Shown: positions 36,143-45,669, counted from the stretch's first letter. The stretch is DNA of 64,000 nucleotides from an uncultured Prevotellaceae bacterium (GCA_902786665.1 CADADN010000013.1:1-64000); one strand, 5' to 3'. Program-made: numbers and translations. Notes: generated by a model from the sequence alone, not told the origin.

Positions 36143-37161
36143 GGATTTTGATGATTGGTGGCACCGGCACCATCAGCAGCGCCATCACCAGGCAGTTGGC
36201 AGCCGCCGGCCACGACTTATGGCTGCTCAACCGTGGCACTCGCAAAGACGAAGTGCCAGGAAATGTGAAACAAGTCATCGCGGACATCAACGACGAGGCA
36301 AACGTCCTCCAACAACTTGGCGATGCCACGTTCGACGCCGTCTGTGAGTTCATCGGCTTCGTCCCTTCGCAGGTGGAGCGCGACATGCGGCTGTTCTCCG
36401 GCCGCACCCGCCAATACGTATACATCAGTTCGGCTTCCGCCTACAACAAACCCGCCCGCAGTCACGTCATCACCGAAGGCACCACGCTTGCCAATCCTTA
36501 TTGGGAGTATTCACGCAACAAGATCTGTTGCGAGGAATTGCTGATGAAGGCGTATCGCGAGGACGGCTTTCCCGTGACCATCGTACGCCCCAGCCACACC
36601 TATTGCGAGCGTGGCGTCCCCGTGAGCGTGCATGGGCCGAAAGGCAGCTGGCAGGTGCTGAAGCGGATGATGGAGGGAAAGCCCGTCTTGGTGCACGGCG
36701 ATGGCAGTTCGCTATGGACCTTGACATGGAACGAGGACTTCGCACGCGGCTTCATCGGCTTGCTGGGCAATCCGAAAGCCATCGGGGAAGCCTTCCAAAT
36801 CATGTCGGACGAGCAACTGACATGGAATCAGGTTTATGAGAGCGTCGCCCAAGCCCTTGGCGTGGAATGTCATCCCTACCATGTCTCATCATCGTTCCTT
36901 GCAGCCGTATGCCCGGAAGAATACGACCTCACGGGCAACCTGTTGGGCGACAAGGCCGTGAGCGTGGCTTTCGACTGTACGAAACTGAAGCGTGCCGTCC
37001 CAGGGTTCTGCGCCACCACCCGTTTCGACGAAGGGGTGCGCCGTTGTGTCTCCTACCTGCTTGCACACCCTGAGCTACAGGTGGAGGACCCTGAATTCGA
37101 TGCATGGTGCGACCGTGTCATCGAGGCTCAGGAAAATGCCAAAAAAGCTTTCTGTCAGTAG
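36139..37161 (+). CDS. NAD-dependent epimerase/dehydratase family protein
   Basis: The 340-residue protein starts with the Rossmann motif MRILMIGGTGTISSAITRQLA. It keeps a short-chain dehydrogenase type Tyr-x-x-x-Lys (YSRNKICCEELL, near residue 122) after the serine stretch VYISSASAYNKP. It belongs to the extended SDR group near the CSP41/mRNA-binding-like and isoflavone-reductase-like epimerases. Substrate unknown; sugar nucleotides are usual. Start overlaps the alcohol dehydrogenase stop (ATGA). Confidence 0.88.
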   Translation: MRILMIGGTGTISSAITRQLAAAGHDLWLLNRGTRKDEVPGNVKQVIADINDEANVLQQLGDATFDAVCEFIGFVPSQVERDMRLFSGRTRQYVYISSASAYNKPARSHVITEGTTLANPYWEYSRNKICCEELLMKAYREDGFPVTIVRPSHTYCERGVPVSVHGPKGSWQVLKRMMEGKPVLVHGDGSSLWTLTWNEDFARGFIGLLGNPKAIGEAFQIMSDEQLTWNQVYESVAQALGVECHPYHVSSSFLAAVCPEEYDLTGNLLGDKAVSVAFDCTKLKRAVPGFCATTRFDEGVRRCVSYLLAHPELQVEDPEFDAWCDRVIEAQENAKKAFCQ

Positions 37162-37594
37162 GAAGAGCGGTTGGAAATCCTTGAGCATCCAGAGTTGATG
37201 GATTCATAGGATTTCCAACCCACTCTCTCAGTCTTCCTTTTGAAGGCCGGCCTAAGGCTCAAAATGATAAAAAAACAAGACAAACGCAGCTTTGACAATC
37301 ATCAAAAGTTCGAGTTACGTTGCAAAACGCCATAGTTAATTTTCATTAAATAATCCCTATTTTTACAAATTGCCAAAGGCTTGAAGTCAAAAATCAATCT
37401 TTTCACTTGGTAAATTTTCAATATATTTGTAATTTTGCAGCGAATTATGTAAAATGCCATCATTATTGGTGGTTATGTACTTGTTATGCAACAAGGAAAG
37501 GCACTCTCGCCATTCTGTATAAAGCAAAGCAATATCAAAGGAACAGGTCACTATCACAGTCATTCAGTTAAAGTAAACAGTACCAAGGCAAAAT
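37162..37594. other. Intergenic region with terminator-like hairpin and double promoter
   Basis: GGTTGGAAATCC (37169-37180) and GGATTTCCAACC (37209-37220) form a 12-bp stem with a 28-nt loop, a likely end for the upstream operon. The rest is AT-rich leader of the peptidase gene. No small gene is seen. Confidence 0.65.
37408..37437 (+). promoter_or_regulatory. Promoter of the C10 peptidase gene
   Basis: TTG at 37408-37410, then TAATTTTG at 37430-37437; a second box TATATTTG (37422-37429) directly abuts it. The leader would be about 150 nt. Confidence 0.6.
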
Positions 37595-40500
37595 ATGTTG
37601 AAAAAGATTTCAAACTTAGCGTTGCTCCTTGCATTCACGGCAAGTCTTCACGCTGCCCCCATTGACAAGCATACCGCATTGTCGAGAGCACAATCTTTTG
37701 TTCTGGAAAAAGGATTCGATCTGGAATTGAGAGAGAGCCAACAGGCCAGGACAAGAGCCGGTATGGAAAATGAAGCTCCTTGCTATTACATTTTCAACTC
37801 TGCCGACGGAGAGGGTTTCGTCATCGTGGCAGGCGACGACCTACTCTATCCCATCCTCGGGTATTCCGACAAAGGAAGTATCGATTTAGACAACATTCCC
37901 GACGGTTTGGCGTCGCTTCTCGGTCATTACGAGGAAGTGACACTCGACCTTAGGGCTCAAGAGCAGGCCGGACAGATTGCAACGACCACCGACAACCCCA
38001 GGAGGGCCATGACGCTCACCAAGAATCCCATCAAGCCTTTCCTTTTCAACAATTACGGGCATTATGGGCCTTACAATAACCAGAACCCGTATTACAATTC
38101 GAAAAAGCACTCGTCTTGTGCATGCAGCACCGTGGCCGTGGCAGAAGTCATGTGTTATTACAAATACCCTGCGGTCATTCCCAAGGCTGCTGGATACATC
38201 ACAGAGACCCTTGGCCTCGAATTGAGTGACCTTCCGGCCTATGAAATCGATTGGGACAACATCCTGCCCAATTATGCTGATGTGGAATACTCTCAGGTTG
38301 AAATGGACGAGATAGCCCATTTCATGTTTCATCTGGGTCAATACATGCACACAGACTTCCAGGAAGACAGTGCCTCTCCAACCAAAGACATCTACACGAC
38401 ACTTAAGAATTTTGGCTACCGCTCTACGGAAGCCAGGTCCTTTTCATTATACCTGATGCCCGACTTGGAAGACATTTTCTATGACAACTTGTCGAAAGGC
38501 ATGCCTGTCATCGTCTCTGGATGCAACATTCGAATCGGCGGCGCACGTCACGTGTTCATTCTCGACGGATACGACCAAGATGCCAGATTCCACATCGATT
38601 GGGGATGGGACGGATGCTGCCAAGGCTACTACAGTTTCACCAACATCAGCCCCTACGACAACACATCGAGTTATGCATATTTCAAGGACTTGTGGTGCAT
38701 CTTCAACATTGAGCCCAAGCAGAACTCCACAGCCGTCGAGGAAGAAAACCCTCACGTATGTCTCGACCTCACAGCCCTCAGCCTGAGCAATGGCAAAGTC
38801 GTCACCAGCAGACGCAACTACAGCGGCGTCCCCGGCATCTATGTCGAAGCCCTCGGACTGGTGGATGAGACCAACAGAATCGTAAAGATACTGGGTGAGG
38901 ACAGCATCTATCTGAAGAACAACTCCGAGGTAAGCACCAGGACATGGGCCATCGACAACCTTGGAGATGTCAAAAATGGAGAATACTACATCTATGCCAT
39001 CAGCCGTCTGTCCAATGGCGACGGCCTCTGGCATTTCGACAAGGTGAGGAGCACGGTGAAAAACGGCCTTGTAAAGGCATCCATAGAAAACGGAAGTGCA
39101 AGCCTGACCCTATTGCCCCCTGTCCAATACAACAGCTTGGAATTGTACGATGCCACGACATGCTACAAGGGAGCTGCAAGAAAATTCAAGCTCAACCTGA
39201 CCAACAACACGATGGACATGGTCAACCGCATGCTATATGTCTATGAAGACAGCATCACGCCCATGCACTTCGCCAACATCAACATTCCCGCCCGTTGCAA
39301 CATGGACTACGACATCATCTACATCCCTCAAGAAACGGGTACGCACCAATTATTGGTTTGCACGGACACTTTGCGCAGCAACATTCTTTTCCAAAAGACC
39401 ATCAACGTGAAGAATTCGGTGAAATACAGCCTCAACCTTGACTCCATCATCATAGACAACTACAACAGCACCCAGAAGAACCTCTATGGCAACGAGTTGA
39501 GGATCAGGGTGAAGATCACCAACAACGGCACTTACGACTACAACGACTATTTCCGCTTCTTGGTGAAGAAAAGCTGGGGGAACGATAGAAACACGTGGTA
39601 TAACACGAAGAAACCGTTGTTGCACCTCCTCGCGGGAGAGTCGATGTGGCTGGACTTTGAGACCAAAGACATGGCCTACTACCAGAAATTCACCCTCTAT
39701 GTCTATTACAAGACCAACAGTAGCAACGACCCGAATGTGTTCACCACTCACTTGTACAGCAGAGACTTCGTGCCACGCCCCGCAATAAGGATGTGGAAGG
39801 AAGACGGAAAGATGTATGCAAAAGAGCCGACGACCAAGAAATTGGTGGTGCCTAGCGATGTCATAGCTCTCGACCTGACACCCCCCAACATCGACTTGCC
39901 TTCAAGCATCGTGCCCAACGGCAACCCCAACGCCCTCTACTATGTCCCCAAATCATACGACGAACTCTCCTCTTACAACCAGATTGTGAACGGCTCGGCC
40001 GAGAGCATCACACTTGTCGACAGCATACCTTGCTACGTCCCAATTGATTTCACCGCCGAGCATGCGGAATACACCCGCACCTTCGAGAAAGGATTCATGG
40101 GAAAAATCAACGAGAACAACTGGACCACCATCGTGCTTCCCTTCGACGTGGACAAGGTCTACAACACGGTAGACCACACCAAGGTCAAATGGAACAAGCC
40201 AGGAGAGGATGACGGGCAGTTCTGGTTGAGGGAATTCTATGGCGAGGACGGCTTCTACACCTATTTCACCGACGCGGAAGAGATGCGTGCCAACGAGCCT
40301 TACATCATCACCGTGCCTGGCGCCACGTTTGGCGAGGAAGCCTGCCTGGTGGGCAAGCCGCTGGTGTTCAGTGGTGACGACACCCGTTTCCCCAGCTCCA
40401 AGGTGGTGGCCGACGGACGAAGCTTCGACTTCCAAGGCTCCTATTACAAGACGAGCACATACGGCAACAACATCTACAAGCTTGACGAGGAAAACAGGGG

Positions 40501-40816
40501 CAACTACTTCGCCTACGTGTCAGGAGAGGGCGTGGTATACCCGTTCCGTGCCTACTTCACCTCCATGGTCAAGCCCCAATCCGGCAGCAGGCTGCATGTG
40601 GCATCCTACATCAAGCCGAGCACCAATATCGCAACGGGCATCCATGACATCGTGGAGACCACCGAGAATGGAAGCGCCGTGCGCATGACGCTTCCCGGCG
40701 TTTACACCATCACCGGTAGAATGGTGTCCACCACATCCGACGCTTCGGCAAGGGAAATCCTCAACACCCTTCCAAAGGGCGTCTACATCATCAACGGAAA
40801 GAAATACGTGAAATAA
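37595..40816 (+). CDS. C10-family (streptopain-like) cysteine peptidase with C-terminal sorting-type tail
   Basis: The 1073-residue protein has a signal peptide (MLKKISNLALLLAFTASLHA), an inhibitory-type propeptide (about 22-140) and a C10 peptidase domain (about 140-370). The catalytic Cys is Cys177 in CACSTVAVAEVMCYYKYP and the His is His319 in GARHVFILDGYD, followed by FHIDWGWDG, where Asn is more often seen in place of Asp. About 600 residues of beta-rich repeats follow. The C-terminus (ITGRMVSTT...LPKGVYIINGKKYVK) resembles the type IX secretion sorting domain of Prevotella, suggesting surface or secreted location. It may be a nutritional or host-directed protease. Confidence 0.88.
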   Translation: MLKKISNLALLLAFTASLHAAPIDKHTALSRAQSFVLEKGFDLELRESQQARTRAGMENEAPCYYIFNSADGEGFVIVAGDDLLYPILGYSDKGSIDLDNIPDGLASLLGHYEEVTLDLRAQEQAGQIATTTDNPRRAMTLTKNPIKPFLFNNYGHYGPYNNQNPYYNSKKHSSCACSTVAVAEVMCYYKYPAVIPKAAGYITETLGLELSDLPAYEIDWDNILPNYADVEYSQVEMDEIAHFMFHLGQYMHTDFQEDSASPTKDIYTTLKNFGYRSTEARSFSLYLMPDLEDIFYDNLSKGMPVIVSGCNIRIGGARHVFILDGYDQDARFHIDWGWDGCCQGYYSFTNISPYDNTSSYAYFKDLWCIFNIEPKQNSTAVEEENPHVCLDLTALSLSNGKVVTSRRNYSGVPGIYVEALGLVDETNRIVKILGEDSIYLKNNSEVSTRTWAIDNLGDVKNGEYYIYAISRLSNGDGLWHFDKVRSTVKNGLVKASIENGSASLTLLPPVQYNSLELYDATTCYKGAARKFKLNLTNNTMDMVNRMLYVYEDSITPMHFANINIPARCNMDYDIIYIPQETGTHQLLVCTDTLRSNILFQKTINVKNSVKYSLNLDSIIIDNYNSTQKNLYGNELRIRVKITNNGTYDYNDYFRFLVKKSWGNDRNTWYNTKKPLLHLLAGESMWLDFETKDMAYYQKFTLYVYYKTNSSNDPNVFTTHLYSRDFVPRPAIRMWKEDGKMYAKEPTTKKLVVPSDVIALDLTPPNIDLPSSIVPNGNPNALYYVPKSYDELSSYNQIVNGSAESITLVDSIPCYVPIDFTAEHAEYTRTFEKGFMGKINENNWTTIVLPFDVDKVYNTVDHTKVKWNKPGEDDGQFWLREFYGEDGFYTYFTDAEEMRANEPYIITVPGATFGEEACLVGKPLVFSGDDTRFPSSKVVADGRSFDFQGSYYKTSTYGNNIYKLDEENRGNYFAYVSGEGVVYPFRAYFTSMVKPQSGSRLHVASYIKPSTNIATGIHDIVETTENGSAVRMTLPGVYTITGRMVSTTSDASAREILNTLPKGVYIINGKKYVK

Positions 40817-40818
40817 GA

Positions 40819-40836
40819 ACGCCCCGCCGGCGTTTC
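40819..40836 (+). terminator. Short GC hairpin after the C10 peptidase gene
   Basis: AACGCC and GGCGTT pair around CCGCC and are followed by TCTC. It lies 3 bp after the stop. Confidence 0.5.
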
Positions 40837-40842
40837 TCACAA

Positions 40843-40874
40843 GCGAGGGGATGAGTCGTTACTCATCCCCTCGC
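40843..40874. terminator. Long hairpin shared by two convergent genes
   Basis: A perfect 14-bp stem (40843-40856 with 40861-40874) closes a CGTT tetraloop. The right arm covers the last four codons and stop of the Nudix gene, so the terminator is built into coding sequence. Confidence 0.75.
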
Positions 40875-41390
40875 TGCATTGAGTAGCCTTTCCACTCCCT
40901 GCCTGATGGAACGAAGGCCAAAGTCGGAAGGGCTCACCTCATGAAGTGGAACCCAAAAACACTCGGCGGCATCGTCACCGGCTCGTAGCGCCGAGGTATC
41001 GTCCACCTCGCAGCGGAAGAAGAGGTCGAGCGTGGGAACCTGAAAACCAGAAAAGAGGTATTCGTTGGGCATGCTGAACAAATATTCCGCCCTCGCCACA
41101 CGGAGCCCCGTCTCTTCCAACACTTCTCGCGCCAGTCCCTCCTCTGCCGTCTCCCCGATGTCGGCGAATCCTCCCGGAAGGTCGAGCGTGCCAAATGCTG
41201 GTTCACGCCCGCGTCGCTCCACGAGCAAACGTCCTTGTTCATCGACGATGACGGCCACGTATGCACTGCTGGGATTCAAGTAATATACAAACGAGCATTG
41301 GGCGCAACGCCGACTCTTCTCGTCATTGTCGGTGAAAGACGCACTGCCGCACACCGGGCAGTGAGTGAACTTTTTCAAGGGGTGTTCCAT
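40863..41390 (-). CDS. Nudix hydrolase with N-terminal zinc ribbon
   Basis: The 175-residue protein has a zinc ribbon (CPVCGS at 11-16 and CAQC at 29-32) and a full Nudix box GGFADIGETAEEGLAREVLEETGL (73-96; G-x5-E-x7-RE-x-x-EE-x-G). Family members with such ribbons, of the NudC/NADH-pyrophosphatase-like group, cleave nucleoside diphosphates linked to another moiety. The substrate is not clear. Its end overlaps the bidirectional terminator hairpin. Confidence 0.9.
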   Translation of the reverse strand: MEHPLKKFTHCPVCGSASFTDNDEKSRRCAQCSFVYYLNPSSAYVAVIVDEQGRLLVERRGREPAFGTLDLPGGFADIGETAEEGLAREVLEETGLRVARAEYLFSMPNEYLFSGFQVPTLDLFFRCEVDDTSALRAGDDAAECFWVPLHEVSPSDFGLRSIRQGVERLLNAARG

Positions 41391-41397
41391 GGAAGTG

Positions 41398-41465
41398 AAG
41401 GGGAGTTAAAGGGGAGTTAAAGGGGAGTTAAAGGGGAGTTAAAGGGGAGTTAAAGGGACATATGT
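41398..41465. repeat. GGGGAGTTAAA tandem repeat, five copies
   Basis: Five perfect 11-bp units GGGGAGTTAAA end with the phrase GGGACATATG, as at 1227-1338 and 21700-21750. It lies between two minus-strand genes, upstream of the Nudix gene. Confidence 0.9.
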
Positions 41466-41526
41466 TTACTTTTAACGCCATTCTGTCTTGATGATGTTTG
41501 CCATGACTTGGAAGGGAGAAATCACC

Positions 41527-42975
41527 TTACCAATTGTCTGTCCGGAAGGGGAACAACGGCAGTCCGGCGCCATTCTTGAGATTGCCCAACTGGAAATTCT
41601 TGAAACAGTAGCGGATGGCCACCGGATGCTCCACCTCGGGGCATGTGATCTTGATGGTTTCGTCCCACTCTCCACCCCCTGGTTGCCAGAAATGGACGGC
41701 CTTGGCAGGATGGAACACACGGTCGGCCCCAGCCACCTCGAAGCCTTGGATGTCCTCAAACCTGTTGATGCTCCCATAGTCGTCTTTCAAATGAATGTGG
41801 ACGGTGCTGCCGTCAATCTTCATATCCTTGAACGACGGACTCTTGCACCACACGTTTCCCATCCCGTAGGTCTGGTTGAGCGCAAGCAAGGCGAGTCGCC
41901 AGCCCACCGGTTTCTTCTGCGCCGGGTGTATCTGCGTGGTTTCATAAGGATAGGCCAGGTCGTTGGTGCAGACGAGTCCGCTGTTGGGGATTTTCGTTGA
42001 TGCGAGATATTGTTGCTCGCGCAACCTCGCCCCGTTGTCGCCATCCACATTGTCGTAGTGATAAGGTGCTATTTCCACGAAATAGAATGGAATCTCCCCC
42101 AATCCGAATTGCTCCCTCCATTGCTGCACAAGCAGTTGCAGACGTTCGGAGTATTGGTTGCCCGGGTCTCCCACATTGGAGCATCCCTGATAGAAGATGA
42201 TGCCCTTGACGGTGTATTTGAGGATGGGGTTGAAAGTACCGTTCCCCCACACCAGTTGGCGATGGTAGTCCCATTCATGGCCATTGACGATGCCCATGGT
42301 GTCGAGCGGTTCCGTGGTGTGCTTCTGGAGGTTTTCCCGTGTCAGCCAACTTTCCACGCGCGTACCGCCTTTGTTGGCTATCACCAGTCCTACAGGCACG
42401 TCGAGACTACTGTTCAGCGCCTGTGCGAAGAAATAGCCAGTGGCAGATGCTTCACCCACCGTCTCCGGGCCTATCTCTCGCCACTCGCAGTCGGCATCCT
42501 CCAAGGGTGTCATGCTCATCACGCTTGGCACCTTCACATAGTGTATGCCCTTGTAACGCCGGGCTTGCAACACCTCCTCGTTGTAACCTTCGACGGGACA
42601 GTTGCCGAAACCTTTCACCGGCATCTCCATGTTGCTTTGTCCGGCACACACCCACACCTCTCCAGAGAGCACGCCATTGATGATGACGGTTTCGCCATCG
42701 TCGAAAGCAATGGACAACGGTGTGTAGCTGGCAGCCGGAGTGGAGACCTTCACCAACCACTTTCCGTCCTTCCCGGTCTTGGCCTTGTAGGTCTTTGTAC
42801 TCCACGAGACGCTGACGGTGACGTCTTTGCCTGGCTCGTCCCACCCCCATAGCCGTGCTTCCGTATTCTGCTGAAGCACCATATTGTCACCTATGAGGTG
42901 TGGAAGTCTCACTTTGGCCTGTGCGCATGCCATCACTAACATGGCTACAAATAGGCAATAGTTTCTTTTTCGCAT
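41527..42975 (-). CDS. Sialate O-acetylesterase-like SGNH hydrolase
   Basis: The 482-residue protein has a signal peptide (MRKRNYCLFVAMLVMACAQA), an N-terminal beta domain (LPHLIGDNMVLQQNTEARLWGW) and the SASA esterase domain. The nucleophile is Ser114 in AGQSNMEMP; further blocks are VIANKGGTRVESWL and GIIFYQGCSNVG, and the catalytic His is in QIHPAQKKPVG. Such enzymes remove acetyl groups from sialic acid or from plant glycans (xylan, pectin). With GH35 and an esterase nearby, polysaccharide breakdown is the likely setting. Confidence 0.9.
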   Translation of the reverse strand: MRKRNYCLFVAMLVMACAQAKVRLPHLIGDNMVLQQNTEARLWGWDEPGKDVTVSVSWSTKTYKAKTGKDGKWLVKVSTPAASYTPLSIAFDDGETVIINGVLSGEVWVCAGQSNMEMPVKGFGNCPVEGYNEEVLQARRYKGIHYVKVPSVMSMTPLEDADCEWREIGPETVGEASATGYFFAQALNSSLDVPVGLVIANKGGTRVESWLTRENLQKHTTEPLDTMGIVNGHEWDYHRQLVWGNGTFNPILKYTVKGIIFYQGCSNVGDPGNQYSERLQLLVQQWREQFGLGEIPFYFVEIAPYHYDNVDGDNGARLREQQYLASTKIPNSGLVCTNDLAYPYETTQIHPAQKKPVGWRLALLALNQTYGMGNVWCKSPSFKDMKIDGSTVHIHLKDDYGSINRFEDIQGFEVAGADRVFHPAKAVHFWQPGGGEWDETIKITCPEVEHPVAIRYCFKNFQLGNLKNGAGLPLFPFRTDNW

Positions 42976-43007
42976 TTTGATGATTGATTTAAGTTTGTAT
43001 GGTATGG

Positions 43008-43100
43008 CCTAGATATACTAGAAGCCCTAGGAATACTAGAAGCCCTAGGAATACTAGAGACCCTAGAAATACGAATACTAGGAATACTAGAGGACCTAGC
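43008..43100. repeat. CTAGGAATA / CTAGAAGCC tandem repeat
   Basis: About eight copies of a 9-bp unit starting CTAG (CTAGATATA, CTAGAAGCC, CTAGGAATA, CTAGAGACC) fill the gap between the ATP-grasp gene and the esterase gene. The array reaches into the last codons of the ATP-grasp gene region. Confidence 0.82.
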
Positions 43101-44238
43101 TGATATATTCAAGGAATTCCTTTCTCACTCCTCTTCGTGCTCCTCTCTGTAGCAGCACCATCTGCCCCCAGTTGCCCTCCACCAGCACCCATCCTTGTTG
43201 GGTGTGTGCCATATCGAAGGCCACGTATCGATGGTAAGGAGGCAGCGAACGGTGAATTTCCTCTATGAGGTGCATCAACGCGTCCCATTCAGGCAGCTGC
43301 CACCCCATGTAGCGCATGCCGGAGTCGGGATGTGTCTCGAAATGGTGCCCATGTTCGTCGAACCCCTCTGTGGCGACACGTCCGGTTTCTACATCAATGC
43401 CGGCACCAATGCCGCCGCTGACCCCATTGTCCACAATGGAGCCAAGACGTCCGACTCGGAACAATGGTGTAAGGTTGTGGTGCACGCCTTCTTTTGTGAG
43501 AAACGAAGCCACACGTACGGTATTGACCGAGGTGGGGTTCCAAGAGGCCATTTCCTTCGACTGTATGATAGGTTCCTCCAGTATCCATGAACCATTTTCA
43601 TACAGTTTTTTGTAAACGGCCTCTGCTTCGGCCTTGTCCTTGGGTTCCAGCATATAGGCGTTTCTCCCGAAACAGCCGGTGAGTTCTTTGACGAAGAATC
43701 GCGGATGTCGTGAGAAGAAAGCCATGAAATCCTCCTTTGTTGCATCAGGTCCCACCTTGCAAGCCTCACGATGGAAGTACGGCTTCATCAAATTGTAAAA
43801 GCGCCATTTGTCGGCATGGTCGTTGCGCACTTCCGCCCCGAAAACCTCATGGAGCACACGCCAACGTTCCGCATCTGAAAGATATTCCGTGCGCTCTTTG
43901 TAAGACAAGTGTGGGAAGTCGAATATGAAATATTCCAAAGGAGTGATTTCCAAAGCCAACATACTCTGTATCATATCCTTCTCCAATCTTTTCCTTTCCT
44001 CAGGTTGGATATTTTCTGGTATGTTCTCACTGATGGCTATGTCGATGAGTTTCTTGAGATGGGGGAACACTTTCCGGCCAAAATAAAAGTTATTCCAGCG
44101 CAGGAAGGCACCTTCCTTTGGCAATATCTTGTTGGGATAAAGCCCTTCGGTTCCATCGTTTCTGCTGAAAGTACGATGCAAGAAATGGTCGGTTTTTAGA
44201 ATTGTTTTTTCTATAAAGCAGATAATCTGGTCTGTCAT
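43096..44238 (-). CDS. Sugar-transfer-associated ATP-grasp family protein
   Basis: The 380-residue protein shows the features of the ATPgrasp_ST group found in polysaccharide loci: FFVKELTGCFGRNAYML (nucleotide-binding Lys region), GSWILEEPIIQSKEMASWNPTSVNTVRVASF (about residues 210-240) and a metal-binding end, HRYVAFDMAHTQQGWVLVEGNWGQM (Asp...Glu-Gly-Asn). The start at 44238 is chosen because the promoter -7 box sits at 44280-44273 and an ATG at 44271 would overlap the transcription start. The molecule it ligates is unknown. Confidence 0.82.
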   Translation of the reverse strand: MTDQIICFIEKTILKTDHFLHRTFSRNDGTEGLYPNKILPKEGAFLRWNNFYFGRKVFPHLKKLIDIAISENIPENIQPEERKRLEKDMIQSMLALEITPLEYFIFDFPHLSYKERTEYLSDAERWRVLHEVFGAEVRNDHADKWRFYNLMKPYFHREACKVGPDATKEDFMAFFSRHPRFFVKELTGCFGRNAYMLEPKDKAEAEAVYKKLYENGSWILEEPIIQSKEMASWNPTSVNTVRVASFLTKEGVHHNLTPLFRVGRLGSIVDNGVSGGIGAGIDVETGRVATEGFDEHGHHFETHPDSGMRYMGWQLPEWDALMHLIEEIHRSLPPYHRYVAFDMAHTQQGWVLVEGNWGQMVLLQRGARRGVRKEFLEYIS

Positions 44239-44272
44239 CGGGTGTTTAGTTTGTATTACTTCTTTTTGCATG

Positions 44273-44303
44273 CAAAGGTAATGCAAGCCATATACAAAAC
44301 AAA
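44273..44303 (-). promoter_or_regulatory. Promoter of the ATP-grasp gene
   Basis: On the minus strand TTTG (44303-44300), 19 bp, then TACCTTTG (44280-44273). It lies 34 bp before the chosen ATG. Confidence 0.75.
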
Positions 44304-44557
44304 ACAAAAGGACATTTTTTTGTTTTTTGTCTTGCTCATCTTCACCAAATCATTTCCACATCACCCTATGCCACAAACTCTTCAGCGAATTGGAATACGG
44401 GGACGGCATCCCGGCGTAACCAACGCTGGTCGACGGTCGAAATGACTTGCGAAAAATGGTTAAATATAAGTAAAATGTGCAAACACACCTTGTCTTAGCA
44501 CATTTCACTAGTATTATCAAATTGAATGTCAGACACTTTCAAAAGCAAGTTTCAAAC
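44304..44557. other. Divergent intergenic region, no gene seen
   Basis: The stretch between the two divergent promoters is AT-rich in its left part and holds no reading frame of note. No clear hairpin was found. Confidence 0.55.
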
Positions 44558-44588
44558 TTGGGATATTTCAAAAAAAACACTACCTTTG
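44558..44588 (+). promoter_or_regulatory. Promoter of the esterase gene
   Basis: TTG (44558-44560), 20 bp, then TACCTTTG (44581-44588), 89 bp before the ATG. Confidence 0.7.
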
Positions 44589-44677
44589 CAAAAAATTTGC
44601 GTGATGATTTCGGCACACTACATGAAAACAAGGTTGATGTGCCTATTGATTGACGCGAGGTAAAAAAGATTGCAACC

Positions 44678-45499
44678 ATGACAAGAAAAATCCTATTGCT
44701 GACAGCCTTGCTGGCTGTTGCGGCCATACTTCCGGCCCAGAAAATCCAAGTAATCAACCTATGGCCCAAGGGAGCTCCCAACCGTAGCGGAATAGCCAAC
44801 GACACTGCCAAGGTGTGGGCATACCATCCCGCGGAAAAGAAAGCCACGGGGCGTGCCATCGTCATCTGCCCGGGTGGTGGATACTCCGGTCTCGCCATGG
44901 ACCACGAAGGGCATGAATGGGCCAAGTTCTTCCAAAACATGGGCATCTCGGCCTTCGTGCTCAAATACCGCATGCCCAACGGCAATCCCGAAGTGCCCAT
45001 CTCTGATGCGGAAGAAACCATCAAGATGGTGCGACGCAACGCCATGCAATGGCATATCAAATCCAATGAGGTGGGCATCATGGGTTCCTCGGCAGGAGGC
45101 CATCTTGCCTCCATCGTGGCCACACTTTCCGAGAGGAACGCCAAACCGAATTTCCAAATCCTCTTCTATCCCGTCATCACCATGATGCAAGGCTTCTGCC
45201 ACCAAGGCTCCCACGACAATTTCCTGGGCAAGGGCAACCAGAAGCGCAAGGAGAAGAATTACAGCAGCGACCTGCTTGTCACACGCACCACGCCGCGCGC
45301 CTGGATTGCACTCAGCGACGACGACAACGTGGTAGAGCCTTCCAACGGCACCAACTACTACCTGGAGCTTTACCGCCACGACGTGCCGGCTTCGCTGCAC
45401 GTCTACCCCGACGGCGGACACGGCTGGGGCAGTCGCCTGAGCTTCAAATACCACATCGAGATGATTATGGAGCTGAAGGCCTGGCTCGACAGCTTCTAA
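44678..45499 (+). CDS. Secreted alpha/beta hydrolase, esterase/xylanase-like
   Basis: The 273-residue protein has a signal peptide (MTRKILLLTALLAVAAILPAQ) and an alpha/beta hydrolase fold. VICPGGGYSGLAMDHEG forms the oxyanion region, GSSAGGHLAS holds the nucleophile Ser138, and HVYPDGGHGWG holds the catalytic His. It resembles the acetylxylan or feruloyl esterases (BD-FAE group) common in Bacteroidetes. It precedes a GH35 gene in the same direction, separated by a 170-bp repeat-rich gap. Confidence 0.88.
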   Translation: MTRKILLLTALLAVAAILPAQKIQVINLWPKGAPNRSGIANDTAKVWAYHPAEKKATGRAIVICPGGGYSGLAMDHEGHEWAKFFQNMGISAFVLKYRMPNGNPEVPISDAEETIKMVRRNAMQWHIKSNEVGIMGSSAGGHLASIVATLSERNAKPNFQILFYPVITMMQGFCHQGSHDNFLGKGNQKRKEKNYSSDLLVTRTTPRAWIALSDDDNVVEPSNGTNYYLELYRHDVPASLHVYPDGGHGWGSRLSFKYHIEMIMELKAWLDSF

Positions 45500-45655
45500 G
45501 AGACTTGGTTTCCCAGGAGAGCGGGTCTTTCCTAGGGGCGCTAGTTTTCCTAGAGATACTAGTTTTCCTAGGGGCACTAGTCTTCCTAGAATTTCCTAGT
45601 CTCTCCTAAAACCTCCTATTATCTCCTATTTCCTCTTATTTCCTCCTAAAAACAA
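45500..45655. repeat. TTTCCTAG-based and CTCCTATT-based repeats
   Basis: The gap holds about eight CTAG-centred units (for example TTTCCTAGGGGCACTAG), followed by a run of TCTCCTATT/TTCCTCTTA units. This is the same CTAG family as at 43008 and 48058, here in the opposite sense. Confidence 0.75.
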
Positions 45656-45669
45656 AAAAACTGTCCACC

